6,283 bases of DNA from JAAFHS01 sp043751715 (GCA_043751715.1 JAYUZO010000269.1:1-6283); one strand, 5' to 3'; positions 1 to 5,979 are shown, numbered from the stretch's first letter. A program made the numbers and translations. The notes: generated by a model from the sequence alone, not told the origin.

Positions 1-292
1 TGCGGCCTAGCTGATCGGCAAAGATGCCGGCCCAGACCTCTTCGGTGTCGGCAAGGTTGACGGAGACGAATTCGGCGGCAGAGGCATCTTCGGCTGACAA
101 CTCGCGCGGGGCGGTTTGCTGCGCGCCGGGATCATTCAGCAAGCCTGAGACATCAATGCCAAAGAACCAGCCGATCAGCAGCACGGCAATCAGGCCCACG
201 CCGCCAATGCCACCGGCACGCGCGCCACCGCCGCCGCCACTGGCCCTGCGGTCTTCGATATTATTGCTGCCCCTGCGCCCGCGCCACTGCAT
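1..292 (-). CDS. ypfJ: YpfJ-like neutral zinc metallopeptidase, N-terminal part (partial)
   Basis: Only the first 97 codons are present; the gene continues past the left edge. The protein starts MQWRGRRGSNNIEDRR, the typical basic N-terminus of the YpfJ/KPN_02809 zinc peptidase family (Pfam Zn_peptidase). A glycine-rich linker (residues 18-33) and one membrane segment (about 28-45, ending LLIGWFFGI) follow, then a region running into EEVWAGIFADQLGR, where the family's catalytic domain begins. This implies an inner-membrane protein with its peptidase domain in the periplasm. The HExxH zinc motif lies outside the window, so activity cannot be judged. The ATG at 292-290 is chosen because the family-typical MxWRGRR begins exactly there and an AGGGG-type ribosome site lies a few bases upstream. 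It is divergent from dsbB. The substrate of the family is not well known. Confidence 0.85.
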   Translation of the reverse strand, partial: MQWRGRRGSNNIEDRRASGGGGGARAGGIGGVGLIAVLLIGWFFGIDVSGLLNDPGAQQTAPRELSAEDASAAEFVSVNLADTEEVWAGIFADQLGR

Positions 293-446
293 ATGCCCTA
301 CCCCTTTACACCTAGCCACGCGGACAGATTAGCGGTGGATCGTGCCGTACCCAAGGGGAAATGCGTCGGCCATGCCGCTTTGCGGTGTGGTGCCCTTTTC
401 CTTTGCCGGGTGGCGGGGTAAGCCTGCACAAAACAAAAGGTGCGCC
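293..446. other. Divergent intergenic region ypfJ / dsbB
   Basis: These 154 bases separate two divergent starts and must hold promoters for both genes. I could not find a convincing -35/-10 pair on either strand. A small hairpin CCGC-TTT-GCGG is present near 376-386, followed by a pyrimidine-rich stretch. The dsbB reading frame stays open upstream to an ATG at 342, but that extension (residues MPYPRGNASAMPLCG and on) does not resemble DsbB. Confidence 0.4.
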
Positions 447-932
447 ATGACCCAACGCTATCTGATTGCCTTTGCGACGCTTGGATCGGCGGGCCTTTTG
501 CTGGGGGCGTGGGCGTTTGAGCTTTTCGGCGGGCTGGTGCCGTGCCCGCTGTGTCTGCAACAGCGCACACCACATTATCTGGCGGTTGCCATCGGGGCGG
601 TGGCACTGTGCGCGATTTATCTGCACAGGGGGGGCCTGACCCGTATTCTGGCGGCTTTCGGCGCGCTTGCAGCCTTGGCCACGGCGGGGCTGGGGATCTA
701 TCACACGGGCGTTGAACGGTTGTGGTGGGCGGGGCCGGATACCTGTGCTGCGGGCGGTGATATTGGTGCCTTGTCATCCGAGGATCTGCTGAACCAGATC
801 CTGGCGGCCCCGGTGATCCGCTGCACGGATGTGCAATGGGAGATGTTGGGGCTGTCGATGGCCAGTTGGAATGCGGTGGCGTCATTGGGGCTGGCGGTGA
901 TCTGGGTGATGGCGGTGCGCGCAAAAGATTAG
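447..932 (+). CDS. dsbB: DsbB-family disulfide bond formation protein
   Basis: 161 aa, near the usual DsbB size (about 165-180). DsbB is the inner-membrane quinone-linked oxidase that re-oxidises the periplasmic thiol oxidase DsbA. The sequence shows four hydrophobic segments (about 5-24, 43-60, 65-86, 138-158). The first periplasmic loop carries the redox pair C33-P-L-C36, directly followed by Q-Q-R40, matching the conserved CxxC...R after helix 1. The second loop carries C100 and C126, matching the DsbA-interacting cysteine pair. All four essential cysteines are therefore present. The start at 447 is chosen over an in-frame ATG at 342 because AAAAGG lies 6 nt upstream and the protein then begins directly with helix 1. 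No dsbA is adjacent. The gene converges on dgt. Confidence 0.88.
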   Translation: MTQRYLIAFATLGSAGLLLGAWAFELFGGLVPCPLCLQQRTPHYLAVAIGAVALCAIYLHRGGLTRILAAFGALAALATAGLGIYHTGVERLWWAGPDTCAAGGDIGALSSEDLLNQILAAPVIRCTDVQWEMLGLSMASWNAVASLGLAVIWVMAVRAKD

Positions 933-961
933 GGGCTGCCGCCCCTCTGGCCCTGCGGGCC
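931..961 (-). terminator. Double hairpin between convergent dsbB and dgt
   Basis: Two adjacent perfect hairpins occur: AGGGGC-TGCC-GCCCCT (931-946, overlapping the dsbB stop codon) and GGCCC-TGC-GGGCC (949-961). Read on the minus strand, the first stem is followed by AATCTTTT, which fits an intrinsic terminator for dgt. Read on the plus strand, the second is followed 16 nt later by TTTTT (978-982), a weaker fit for dsbB. It probably ends transcription in both directions, better for dgt. Confidence 0.55.
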
Positions 962-980
962 ATTCACCCTGCGGATATTT

Positions 981-2156
981 TTACAAAGATGAATGGCCAA
1001 GCAGGCGGGCATGTTCCTGCAGGGCAAAGCGGTCTGTCATGCCGGCGACGTAATCTGCAACGATGCGGGCCAAGGTGATTTCATCGGCGGCGGCGGCGAT
1101 GTCATCGCGCCATTCCTGCGGCAAAAGGTCAGGCTGGGCCATGAACAAGGGGAACAGGCCGTTGACCACGGCGGTGACGCGGGCACGTTCGGCCATGACC
1201 GATGGCGCGCGGTACATGCGGGTAAACAGGAAGGACCGGATGGCCTTCAACTCCTGAAACAGCGGTTTGGAAAAGCGGATGATGGTGGTGCCCATGGCGC
1301 GGATATCATCCACGGACCGGGGGTTGGCGGCGGTCAGGCGCCCTTGGGCCACGGCGATCACATCTTCGACCATGCGGCCAAACACGCGGCGCAACGCCTC
1401 GTGCCGCCGTCGCATCGGATCAAGGCCGGGGTAAAGCGCGTCAACCTCGGCAAATGCCGGGCCGGTGACGGGCAGGTCCATCAGGTCAGCCTCGGAAAAC
1501 AGGCCAGAGCGCAGGCCATCATGCAGATCGTGGTGGGAATAGGCGACATCATCGGCGATGGCGGCCACCTGTGCTTCGGCGCTTGCAAAGGTATCAAGGC
1601 CAAGGTCCCATTCGGCATTCACCTCGGCCAATGCATAGGGCAAGGGCCCTGCGTGCTTTTCATCGGCCTGCGGGCCGGTGACCGGGCCGTTATGTTTGGC
1701 GATGCCTTCCAGGCATTCCCACGTCAGGTTCAGCCCATCAAAATCCGCATAGTGCCGCTCCAGCCGCGTGACGATGCGCAGGGCCTGGGCGTTGTGATCA
1801 AACCCACCGTAGGGGGCCATCAGCGCACCAAGCGCATCTTCGCCGGTGTGGCCAAAGGGCGTGTGGCCAAGATCATGCGCCAGGGCAATCGCCTCGGCCA
1901 GATCGGTGTTCAGGCCCAGAACGCCTGCAATGGTGCGGGCGACCTGCGCCACCTCAATACTGTGGGTCAGGCGGGTGCGGTAATAATCACCCTCGTGTTC
2001 AACAAACACCTGCGTCTTGTGCTTCAGCCTGCGGAAGGCCGAGGAATGGATGATCCGGTCCCGGTCACGCTGAAAGGGTGATCGGAAGGATGACATGCGT
2101 TCGGCATGCAGGCGCCCGTGCGAGGCATCGGGCTGGCAGGCATAGGGGGCAAGCAT
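981..2156 (-). CDS. dgt: dGTP triphosphohydrolase-like protein (HD domain)
   Basis: 391 aa, the normal length of the type-2 Dgt subfamily. These enzymes hydrolyse a dNTP to the deoxynucleoside and triphosphate and so trim dNTP pools in the cytoplasm. The N-terminal region has the hallmark HSSAFRRLKHKTQVF (37-51) and EGDYYRTRLTHSIEVAQ. The HD metal site is complete: H65, the H94-D95 pair in AHDLGHTPFGH (93-103), and the late aspartate in ADDVAYSHHD (D202/D203). H98, H103 and H121 are also conserved. The start MLAPYACQPDASHGRL agrees with Rhodobacterales relatives as I remember them, although no good ribosome site precedes it, so a short or leaderless transcript is possible. The last residues (GHSSL) are encoded by the tail of the element described between dsbB and dgt. 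Divergent from erpA. Confidence 0.93.
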   Translation of the reverse strand: MLAPYACQPDASHGRLHAERMSSFRSPFQRDRDRIIHSSAFRRLKHKTQVFVEHEGDYYRTRLTHSIEVAQVARTIAGVLGLNTDLAEAIALAHDLGHTPFGHTGEDALGALMAPYGGFDHNAQALRIVTRLERHYADFDGLNLTWECLEGIAKHNGPVTGPQADEKHAGPLPYALAEVNAEWDLGLDTFASAEAQVAAIADDVAYSHHDLHDGLRSGLFSEADLMDLPVTGPAFAEVDALYPGLDPMRRRHEALRRVFGRMVEDVIAVAQGRLTAANPRSVDDIRAMGTTIIRFSKPLFQELKAIRSFLFTRMYRAPSVMAERARVTAVVNGLFPLFMAQPDLLPQEWRDDIAAAADEITLARIVADYVAGMTDRFALQEHARLLGHSSL

Positions 2157-2169
2157 CGGGACCCATGGG

Positions 2170-2198
2170 TTGTTATGTGCTGGGGGCCAGCTTATATT
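2170..2198 (+). promoter_or_regulatory. Sigma70-like promoter of erpA
   Basis: TTGTTA (2170-2175) and TATATT (2193-2198) are separated by 17 nt, the ideal spacing, and would start transcription near 2205, leaving a leader of about 25 nt before the erpA ATG. The -35 box abuts a 10-nt palindrome ACCCATGGGT (2161-2170), which could bind a regulator or be chance. No mapped transcript supports this; it rests on consensus match and position. Confidence 0.5.
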
Positions 2199-2229
2199 CA
2201 GGTTTCACCGTTGCCCACTGGGGTGTTCC

Positions 2230-2562
2230 ATGAACCTGACCTTGCCACCACGCGTGACCGACCGTGCCTTTGCCCGGTTGGCCGAAATTGCCACCCTGAC
2301 CGGGCAGGCGCGCGCCTTGCGGGTGGGTGTGGATGGCGGGGGTTGTTCGGGATTTCAGTATGATATCCGGCTGGATGATCTGGCCGAGGGCGATCTGGTG
2401 CTGGAAAAGGATGGCCAGCGCGTGCTGGTGGACAGCATATCGCTGCCATTTCTGGAAAACGCGGTGATTGATTTCACCGAAGAGCTGATCGGCGCGCGGT
2501 TTGTCATTCAGAACCCGAATGCATCATCCTCCTGCGGCTGCGGCACATCATTTTCGATGTGA
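2230..2562 (+). CDS. erpA: A-type iron-sulfur cluster carrier (ErpA/IscA family)
   Basis: 110 aa, typical for HesB/IscA-type carriers, which hold a Fe-S cluster between subunits and pass it to target apoproteins in the cytoplasm. The three ligand cysteines are all present: C39 in GGGCSGFQY, and C102 and C104 in the C-terminal CGCG. The tail NPNASSSCGCGTSFS is closer to E. coli ErpA (NPNAKSTCGCGSSFS) than to IscA (ECGCGESF), which is why I name it erpA. The start at 2230 is chosen because the earlier in-frame ATG (2170) lies inside the promoter and adds residues foreign to the family. GGGG lies about 7 nt upstream. No isc/suf gene is next to it. It is a single-gene unit ended by the terminator at 2566. 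Confidence 0.88.
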   Translation: MNLTLPPRVTDRAFARLAEIATLTGQARALRVGVDGGGCSGFQYDIRLDDLAEGDLVLEKDGQRVLVDSISLPFLENAVIDFTEELIGARFVIQNPNASSSCGCGTSFSM

Positions 2563-2565
2563 CGG

Positions 2566-2587
2566 CAGCGGCAAGCCGCTGATTTTT
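2566..2587 (+). terminator. Intrinsic terminator of erpA
   Basis: A perfect 6-bp stem CAGCGG (2566-2571) and CCGCTG (2576-2581) closes a CAAG loop and is followed at once by ATTTTT (2582-2587). It begins 4 nt after the erpA stop codon. This is the clearest rho-independent terminator in the window. Confidence 0.75.
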
Positions 2588-2660
2588 CAGCTCTGCCCCC
2601 CTCGCCTTGGCAGGGTTGCGGCCTAGATCGACATGCAAGAAACCGTCGGGACTGATCGCC

Positions 2661-3383
2661 ATGACCACCATTCTGATCCTTGGGTCCGGCCCGAATGCAA
2701 CTCTTGCCCAAGGGTGGGATCGTGCGCCGTTTGACCATATCCTTGCCATCAACAACGCGTGGCGTGTGCGCACCGACTGGGATGCGCTGATCTATCCGCA
2801 TGATTTTCCGCCCCACCGCCGCCCGGTGCCGCGTGCAGGGCAAACGCTGGTGACCGAAGATGATTTCGTGCCGGCGCAAAATGCCTTTGGCGGATTTGTC
2901 TATGCCGGGGGCACCATGGCCTTTACCGCCGCCTATTGGGCGCTTTATGCGCACCGGCCACGGATGATTGCCGTGATGGGCTGTGACATGCACTACCCCA
3001 CCGGCCGCGCGACGCATTTCTATGGCACGGGTGCGGCAGACCCGCTGCGCGCCGACATCACGCTGCAATCGCTGGAGGCCAAGGCCGCGCGGTTAATGGT
3101 GCTGGCGGCAATGCAGGGCTGTGCCGTGGTCAACCTGTCGATCGCGGGGCCGACGCGGCTGATTTACCCGCGCGTAGGGCTGAATGGGCTGGACAGGCTG
3201 GAACCCCTGCCGTTTGACGCAAATGTGGCGGATCTTGCTTTGGCCGAGGAAACGGCACTGGGCTATGTGGTGCCATCGGGGCGGTATTGGGAACAGGCCG
3301 ACCGGTTTGATGCAGGCGCGCTGCGCCGCGTTGATGCGCTGTGGCTGCAGGCGGCGGCGGCGGACCGGCGCCTTTCGGCGTAA
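2661..3383 (+). CDS. Uncharacterised protein, Rossmann-like (possibly GT42/DUF115-like)
   Basis: 240 aa, soluble, with no signal peptide. I do not recognise a named gene. The N-terminus TILILGSGPN (3-12) is a beta strand plus glycine loop; HILAINNAWR (26-35) follows, then YPHDF (45-49). Midway, an YAGGTMAFTAAYWAL helix (81-95) leads to MIAVMGCDMHYP (102-113) and HFYGTG (119-124). A GxGPS-like start, an asparagine-rich second strand, then a G-helix and a strand ending in GxD resembles the layout of CstII-type sialyltransferases (GT42) and MptE/DUF115 proteins, which bind nucleotide-activated sugars or pterins. This is a fold-level guess, not a functional call. Start 2661 is chosen because the glycine loop then sits at the very N-terminus; GGGA lies 9 nt upstream. 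A TTG at 2607 would add 18 unlike residues. The end faces the next gene with only 2 nt between. Confidence 0.7.
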   Translation: MTTILILGSGPNATLAQGWDRAPFDHILAINNAWRVRTDWDALIYPHDFPPHRRPVPRAGQTLVTEDDFVPAQNAFGGFVYAGGTMAFTAAYWALYAHRPRMIAVMGCDMHYPTGRATHFYGTGAADPLRADITLQSLEAKAARLMVLAAMQGCAVVNLSIAGPTRLIYPRVGLNGLDRLEPLPFDANVADLALAEETALGYVVPSGRYWEQADRFDAGALRRVDALWLQAAAADRRLSA

Positions 3384-3385
3384 CA

Positions 3386-4186
3386 TCAGGGCCGCAGCAC
3401 CCACCCGCGCACCGGGTATGTGCCATTCAGGCTGATCCATTGGGGTGTGCCGGAAAACGGATGCGCCGTGGTGCCGGGGGACTGGGCGTGCAGGGTCAGC
3501 GTAGTGGCGGTGCCAATGGGTTGACCGATTTCCACAGGGGCCGATCCTTGGGTGGTGGCAAGGCCGGAGATCACCACCTGCGCACCATCACAGGCCAGAA
3601 TGACATAGGGGCCAAGCCGGGCATCAGTGCCCTGCGCAAGGGTGGGACCTGCGCAGGGGGCCAGCACGGGCTGCGGGGTGATCAGCGGCCGTCCCATGGT
3701 ATCCACCGGCTGCAGGGTGGCAGCATGCGCGGTGCCCAGCCAGCCTGACAGGCTGGGGCTGGCCGGGTCCAGCACGCTGCGGTGGCGGTTGATGATGGCA
3801 CGCGCGCCGCCTTGGGTGATGGCGGCAGCGGTGGCAAACGGCATGGCCAGATCCAGCGTGGTAGCGGGGCGCAGGCGCGCGGTGACAAGGCCCGCAGCGG
3901 CAATGCCGGCGACAAGGGCGGTGGCTGTGGCCAGCAGACCGGGCCAGATGCGGGGATTGCGGCGGTCAGGCGCACGGCGGCGGCCAAACAGCAGGGCGAG
4001 CACCAACAGGATCAGCAGGCCAAGGGGCGCATAGGCGCTTGGCCAGACCCATGCAAACAGCAGGATCATGGTCAGAACCAGTGCGATGGTCATTGCGGCA
4101 TGGGCGGCGCGCGCACGCCCCGGCATGGGCAGGATGGCCAGCCACAGGATCAACAGAATGGGCAAGGTCAGTTGCAAATAGGGCAT
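3386..4186 (-). CDS. Membrane protein with degenerate M23-peptidase-like domain
   Basis: 266 aa. The N-terminal part has four probable membrane helices (about 3-20, 30-48, 52-68, 82-102). The C-terminal part resembles a LasA/lysostaphin-type M23 beta-barrel: TQGGARAIINRH (124-135) matches the GQGGxxxxxNxH entry seen in such proteins, followed by APCAG (176-180), YVILACDG (194-201), VEIGQPIG (218-225), LHAQ (232-235) and a closing NGTYPVRG (254-261). In active relatives the segment before HAQ reads HLHxHAQ. Here it reads T229-L-T231-L-H233-A-Q, so both histidines of the HxH zinc motif appear replaced by threonine. If so, it is probably not a peptidase but a binding or scaffold protein facing the periplasm. 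Start 4186 is preferred over ATGs at 4252 and 4216 because GGAG sits 5 nt upstream and the first helix then begins at residue 3. Divergent from xthA. Confidence 0.68.
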   Translation of the reverse strand: MPYLQLTLPILLILWLAILPMPGRARAAHAAMTIALVLTMILLFAWVWPSAYAPLGLLILLVLALLFGRRRAPDRRNPRIWPGLLATATALVAGIAAAGLVTARLRPATTLDLAMPFATAAAITQGGARAIINRHRSVLDPASPSLSGWLGTAHAATLQPVDTMGRPLITPQPVLAPCAGPTLAQGTDARLGPYVILACDGAQVVISGLATTQGSAPVEIGQPIGTATTLTLHAQSPGTTAHPFSGTPQWISLNGTYPVRGWVLRP

Positions 4187-4301
4187 GCGGGCTCCGATCA
4201 CGGCCAGCTTTGGCATGCCCAAAGCCCAAGGGCAGCCGCCGCTCTTGTGCATCGGCGGTGCTGCGCCCTAAGGTGGCGAGCATTTAGGCGGGGATACGCG
4301 C
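4187..4301. other. Divergent intergenic region with inverted repeat
   Basis: These 115 bases separate the M23-like gene and xthA. They hold a 7-bp inverted repeat GCTTTGG-CATGC-CCAAAGC (4207-4225), which could be an operator or a hairpin. No strong promoter was found; TTGTGC (4245-4250) with CCTAAG (4267-4272) at 16 nt is a weak candidate for xthA. Confidence 0.35.
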
Positions 4302-5081
4302 ATGAAACTGGCAACCTATAACATCAACGGCATCAAGGCACGGATCGAGGCGCTGCCAAGGTGGCTGGAGGCGGCGAAACCGGATGTGGTGTGCCTGCAG
4401 GAAATCAAATCGGTGGATGAAGGTTTCCCGCGCGAGATGTTTCAGGATATGGGCTATGTCGTTGAAACCCATGGGCAAAAGGGGTTTAATGGCGTGGCGA
4501 TCCTGTCGCGCCTGCCGCTCGAGGATGTGGTGCGCGGCCTGCCGGGGGATACCACGGATGAGCAGGCAAGGTGGATCGAGGCGACGGTGATGGGGGCTGT
4601 GCCGATCCGCGTCTGCGGGCTGTATCTGCCCAATGGCAATCCGGCACCGGGGCCGAAATATGACTATAAGCTGGCATGGATGGCACGGATGGAGGCGCGG
4701 GTGGCAGCCCTGCTGGCACTAGAAGAACCCTTCGTATGCCTTGGGGATTACAACGTTATTCCGCAGGCGATGGATGCGGCAAAGCCTGCGGCATGGGTTG
4801 AGGATGCGCTGTACCTGCCCGCCACGCGGGCGGCATACCGGCGAATTCTGAACCTTGGGATGCTTGATGCCTTCCGCGCGCGCGTGCCGGGGCCGGGGCA
4901 TTATTCATTCTGGGATTATCAGGCGAATGCATGGGAGCGGAACAACGGCATCCGCATTGACCATCTGCTGCTATCACCCCAAGCGGCAGACCTGTTGTGC
5001 GACGTGCAGATCGACAGCGAGGTGCGCGCGGGTGACAAGCCAAGTGACCATGTGCCGGTCTGGGTAGAGCTTGCGGCGTAG
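4302..5081 (+). CDS. xthA: Exodeoxyribonuclease III
   Basis: 259 aa, close to the 268 aa of E. coli ExoIII. The enzyme is an AP endonuclease and 3'-5' exonuclease in base excision repair. The catalytic set of the endonuclease/exonuclease/phosphatase family is intact: N7 in TYNINGIKAR, E34 in LQEIK, Y108 in GLYLPNGNP, D149 and N151 in GDYNVIP, D220 in GIRIDHLL, and D249-H250 in the terminal SDHVPV. DAFR and YSFWDYQANAWERNNG, also typical of XthA, precede the last motifs. The ATG at 4302 gives the family-typical MKLATYNING start and has GGGGA 7 nt upstream. The stop codon lies within a perfect palindrome. This is the last housekeeping gene before the accessory right end. Confidence 0.95.
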   Translation: MKLATYNINGIKARIEALPRWLEAAKPDVVCLQEIKSVDEGFPREMFQDMGYVVETHGQKGFNGVAILSRLPLEDVVRGLPGDTTDEQARWIEATVMGAVPIRVCGLYLPNGNPAPGPKYDYKLAWMARMEARVAALLALEEPFVCLGDYNVIPQAMDAAKPAAWVEDALYLPATRAAYRRILNLGMLDAFRARVPGPGHYSFWDYQANAWERNNGIRIDHLLLSPQAADLLCDVQIDSEVRAGDKPSDHVPVWVELAA

Positions 5082-5105
5082 GATGGGCAATATTGCCCAT
5101 CCTAC
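5078..5105. repeat. 28-nt perfect palindrome at the xthA stop codon
   Basis: The half-site GTAGGATGGGCAAT (5078-5091) is followed directly by its exact reverse complement (5092-5105), with no spacer. The xthA stop codon TAG (5079-5081) is inside the left arm. As RNA it would form a long hairpin with a tight loop, but no T-run follows on either strand, so it is not a classical intrinsic terminator. It could be a REP-like dispersed palindrome, a 3'-end stabiliser, or a junction of inserted DNA. Confidence 0.8.
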
Positions 5106-5213
5106 TTGACCTCAGTTCACGTTCAGCCGCGTCCAGTAATCTCGTCTGTGCAGAGAGTTATAACGGGCAATCGTTGGCGTTGGTGGCAGCAGGGGAGAGC
5201 CTGTGGTGCTTGA
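5106..5213. other. Non-coding gap between xthA and first cassette
   Basis: No gene or convincing remnant is seen. A -10-like TATAAC (5159-5164) is present without a good -35. Similarity to the second cassette begins within this stretch, at about 5193-5199. A promoter for the first immunity gene would have to lie here or be shared with xthA. Confidence 0.35.
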
Positions 5214-5279
5214 TATTTAGGCGACATTGAAAGGGCGGGGTCAGGGCTGGTGAATGATGAGATGCGGGGGAAGATGATG
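5199..5279 (+). repeat. Cassette repeat, copy 1
   Basis: Gap-free direct repeat of 5899-5979, offset by exactly 700 bp, with 67 of 81 bases identical by hand count. It covers GGTGCTTGATAT and the coding-like segment AGSGLVNDEMRGKMM, and ends 30 nt before the imm11-type gene. Confidence 0.85.
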
Positions 5280-5312
5280 GGTGGTCTGAACGGAACAAAG
5301 GAGAATGCATGA
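5214..5312 (+). pseudogene. Candidate toxin 3'-end remnant, copy 1
   Basis: An open frame of 32 codons following an in-frame stop at 5211. It reads YLGDIERAGS, then GLVNDEMRGK, then MMGGLNGTKENA, and its TGA (5310-5312) overlaps the start codon of the immunity-type gene as ATGA. There is no good start codon with a ribosome site; GTG or ATG codons inside it are possible. The same frame is conserved in the second copy, with conservative changes (I/L, R/K) and a synonymous third-base change, which argues for a once-coding segment. In polymorphic-toxin loci, toxin C-termini sit directly before their immunity genes, so I read this as the surviving tail of a toxin. I do not recognise the toxin family. 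A short functional leader peptide is the alternative. Confidence 0.5.
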
Positions 5313-5893
5313 TGCCGTGGTATCTTGATGAACTTGGCCGCACCGGTGAGCCCGACTGGTATTTTGAGGATCGGGAAAGTTTGCCGAAAACGGTCAGCCT
5401 TCCAGCGACAATCCCGGATGCATCGCTGTGGCCATTGCAGATCCGGTTACGCAAAGCGCGCAAAACGCTGCCGCATTTTACCGTTGGGCCTTCTGTTCGC
5501 GTTATTGTTGTCAGCAAAACCTTCAAGGACCTTGTTGAGGCATGGGATCCTGTGCCGCACTACTTTATCCCGCTGGATATCCGTCAACCGGATGGCACCC
5601 TGTGGGATGGTGAAGCGCGTTTCATGTTCAAGATGGGAACGTTCGTTGAAAACGGCATCATTGCTGAAAAGTCAGAAGTGGCGCCAAGTTTCCGGCAAGG
5701 CAAGCTAACAGGCTACCTACCAACTAGTCAGGCGCCGCGCCTGATGTGGCGCGCTGACGCCGTCAAGGGCCGCCACCTTTGGGCTGATGCGCTTTTCTCA
5801 CATGCAAATGTTGTGTCTGATGAATTCTATGCTGTGCTGAAGAAGCAAAAGATTGGCAGTTTTCTGGCGATTGAAAGCCGGGTTGAGGCATAG
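5309..5893 (+). CDS. Imm11/DUF1629-like immunity protein
   Basis: 194 aa, soluble, no signal peptide, so probably cytoplasmic. The segments VIVVSKTFKDLVEAWDP (66-81) with HYFIPLDI (84-91), then GRHLWAD (154-160) and VVSDEFYAVLKKQKIG (168-183), match the pattern I know from Imm11 (DUF1629) proteins. Members are predicted to neutralise toxins of polymorphic or contact-dependent systems in the producing cell. No partner toxin is intact here. A strong ribosome site AAAGGAG ends 5 nt before the ATG at 5309 and 8 nt before a second ATG at 5312; either could be used. The overlap with the upstream remnant stop suggests translational coupling inherited from a toxin-immunity pair. Base composition is lower than in xthA: 60 of 120 G+C at 5461-5580 against 85 of 120 at 4501-4620 (hand count of sampled stretches), fitting horizontal arrival. 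Family call by memory of motifs. Confidence 0.65.
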   Translation: MMPWYLDELGRTGEPDWYFEDRESLPKTVSLPATIPDASLWPLQIRLRKARKTLPHFTVGPSVRVIVVSKTFKDLVEAWDPVPHYFIPLDIRQPDGTLWDGEARFMFKMGTFVENGIIAEKSEVAPSFRQGKLTGYLPTSQAPRLMWRADAVKGRHLWADALFSHANVVSDEFYAVLKKQKIGSFLAIESRVEA

Positions 5894-5898
5894 GCGGG

Positions 5899-5979
5899 GC
5901 CTTTGGTGCTTGATATAAGAACGACCTTGCAAAGGCGGGGTCAGGGCTGGTGGACGTGGAGATGCGGGGAAAGATGATG
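5899..5979 (+). repeat. Cassette repeat, copy 2
   Basis: Second copy of the 81-bp block at 5199-5279, starting only 5 nt after the immunity gene's stop codon. The order repeat, remnant frame, immunity gene is the same in both units, so the cassette as a whole appears to have been duplicated or serially acquired. Confidence 0.85.

Noticed and set aside
298..963. Minus-strand open frame opposite dsbB
   Set aside because: Proline/arginine-rich translation typical of a shadow frame. The plus frame has all four DsbB cysteines and four helices.
993..2081. Long plus-strand open frame (362 codons) opposite dgt
   Set aside because: It is the antisense shadow of dgt. The dgt frame carries the complete HD motif set, while this one is glycine-rich low-complexity sequence without motifs, as expected from high-G+C codon bias.
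3782..4321. Plus-strand open frame across the M23-like gene and its upstream region
   Set aside because: Glutamine/glycine-rich antisense product without recognisable domains, overlapping both the better-supported gene and the xthA start.
5078..5111. Palindrome as a rho-independent terminator of xthA
   Set aside because: The stem is strong, but it is followed by TTGACC and not by a T-run, and the stem includes the stop codon. Kept as a repeat instead.
5106..5140. TTGACC (5106-5111) as a -35 box for the immunity cassette
   Set aside because: No acceptable -10 box lies 15-19 nt downstream; TAAT at 5137-5140 and TATAAC at 5159 are both too far.
5158..5526. Minus-strand frame crossing cassette copy 1, with a similar one crossing copy 2 (5763-6035)
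   Set aside because: The two share a short peptide only because the DNA repeat is shared. The changes between copies fit the plus frame better, and no ribosome site or domain is visible.
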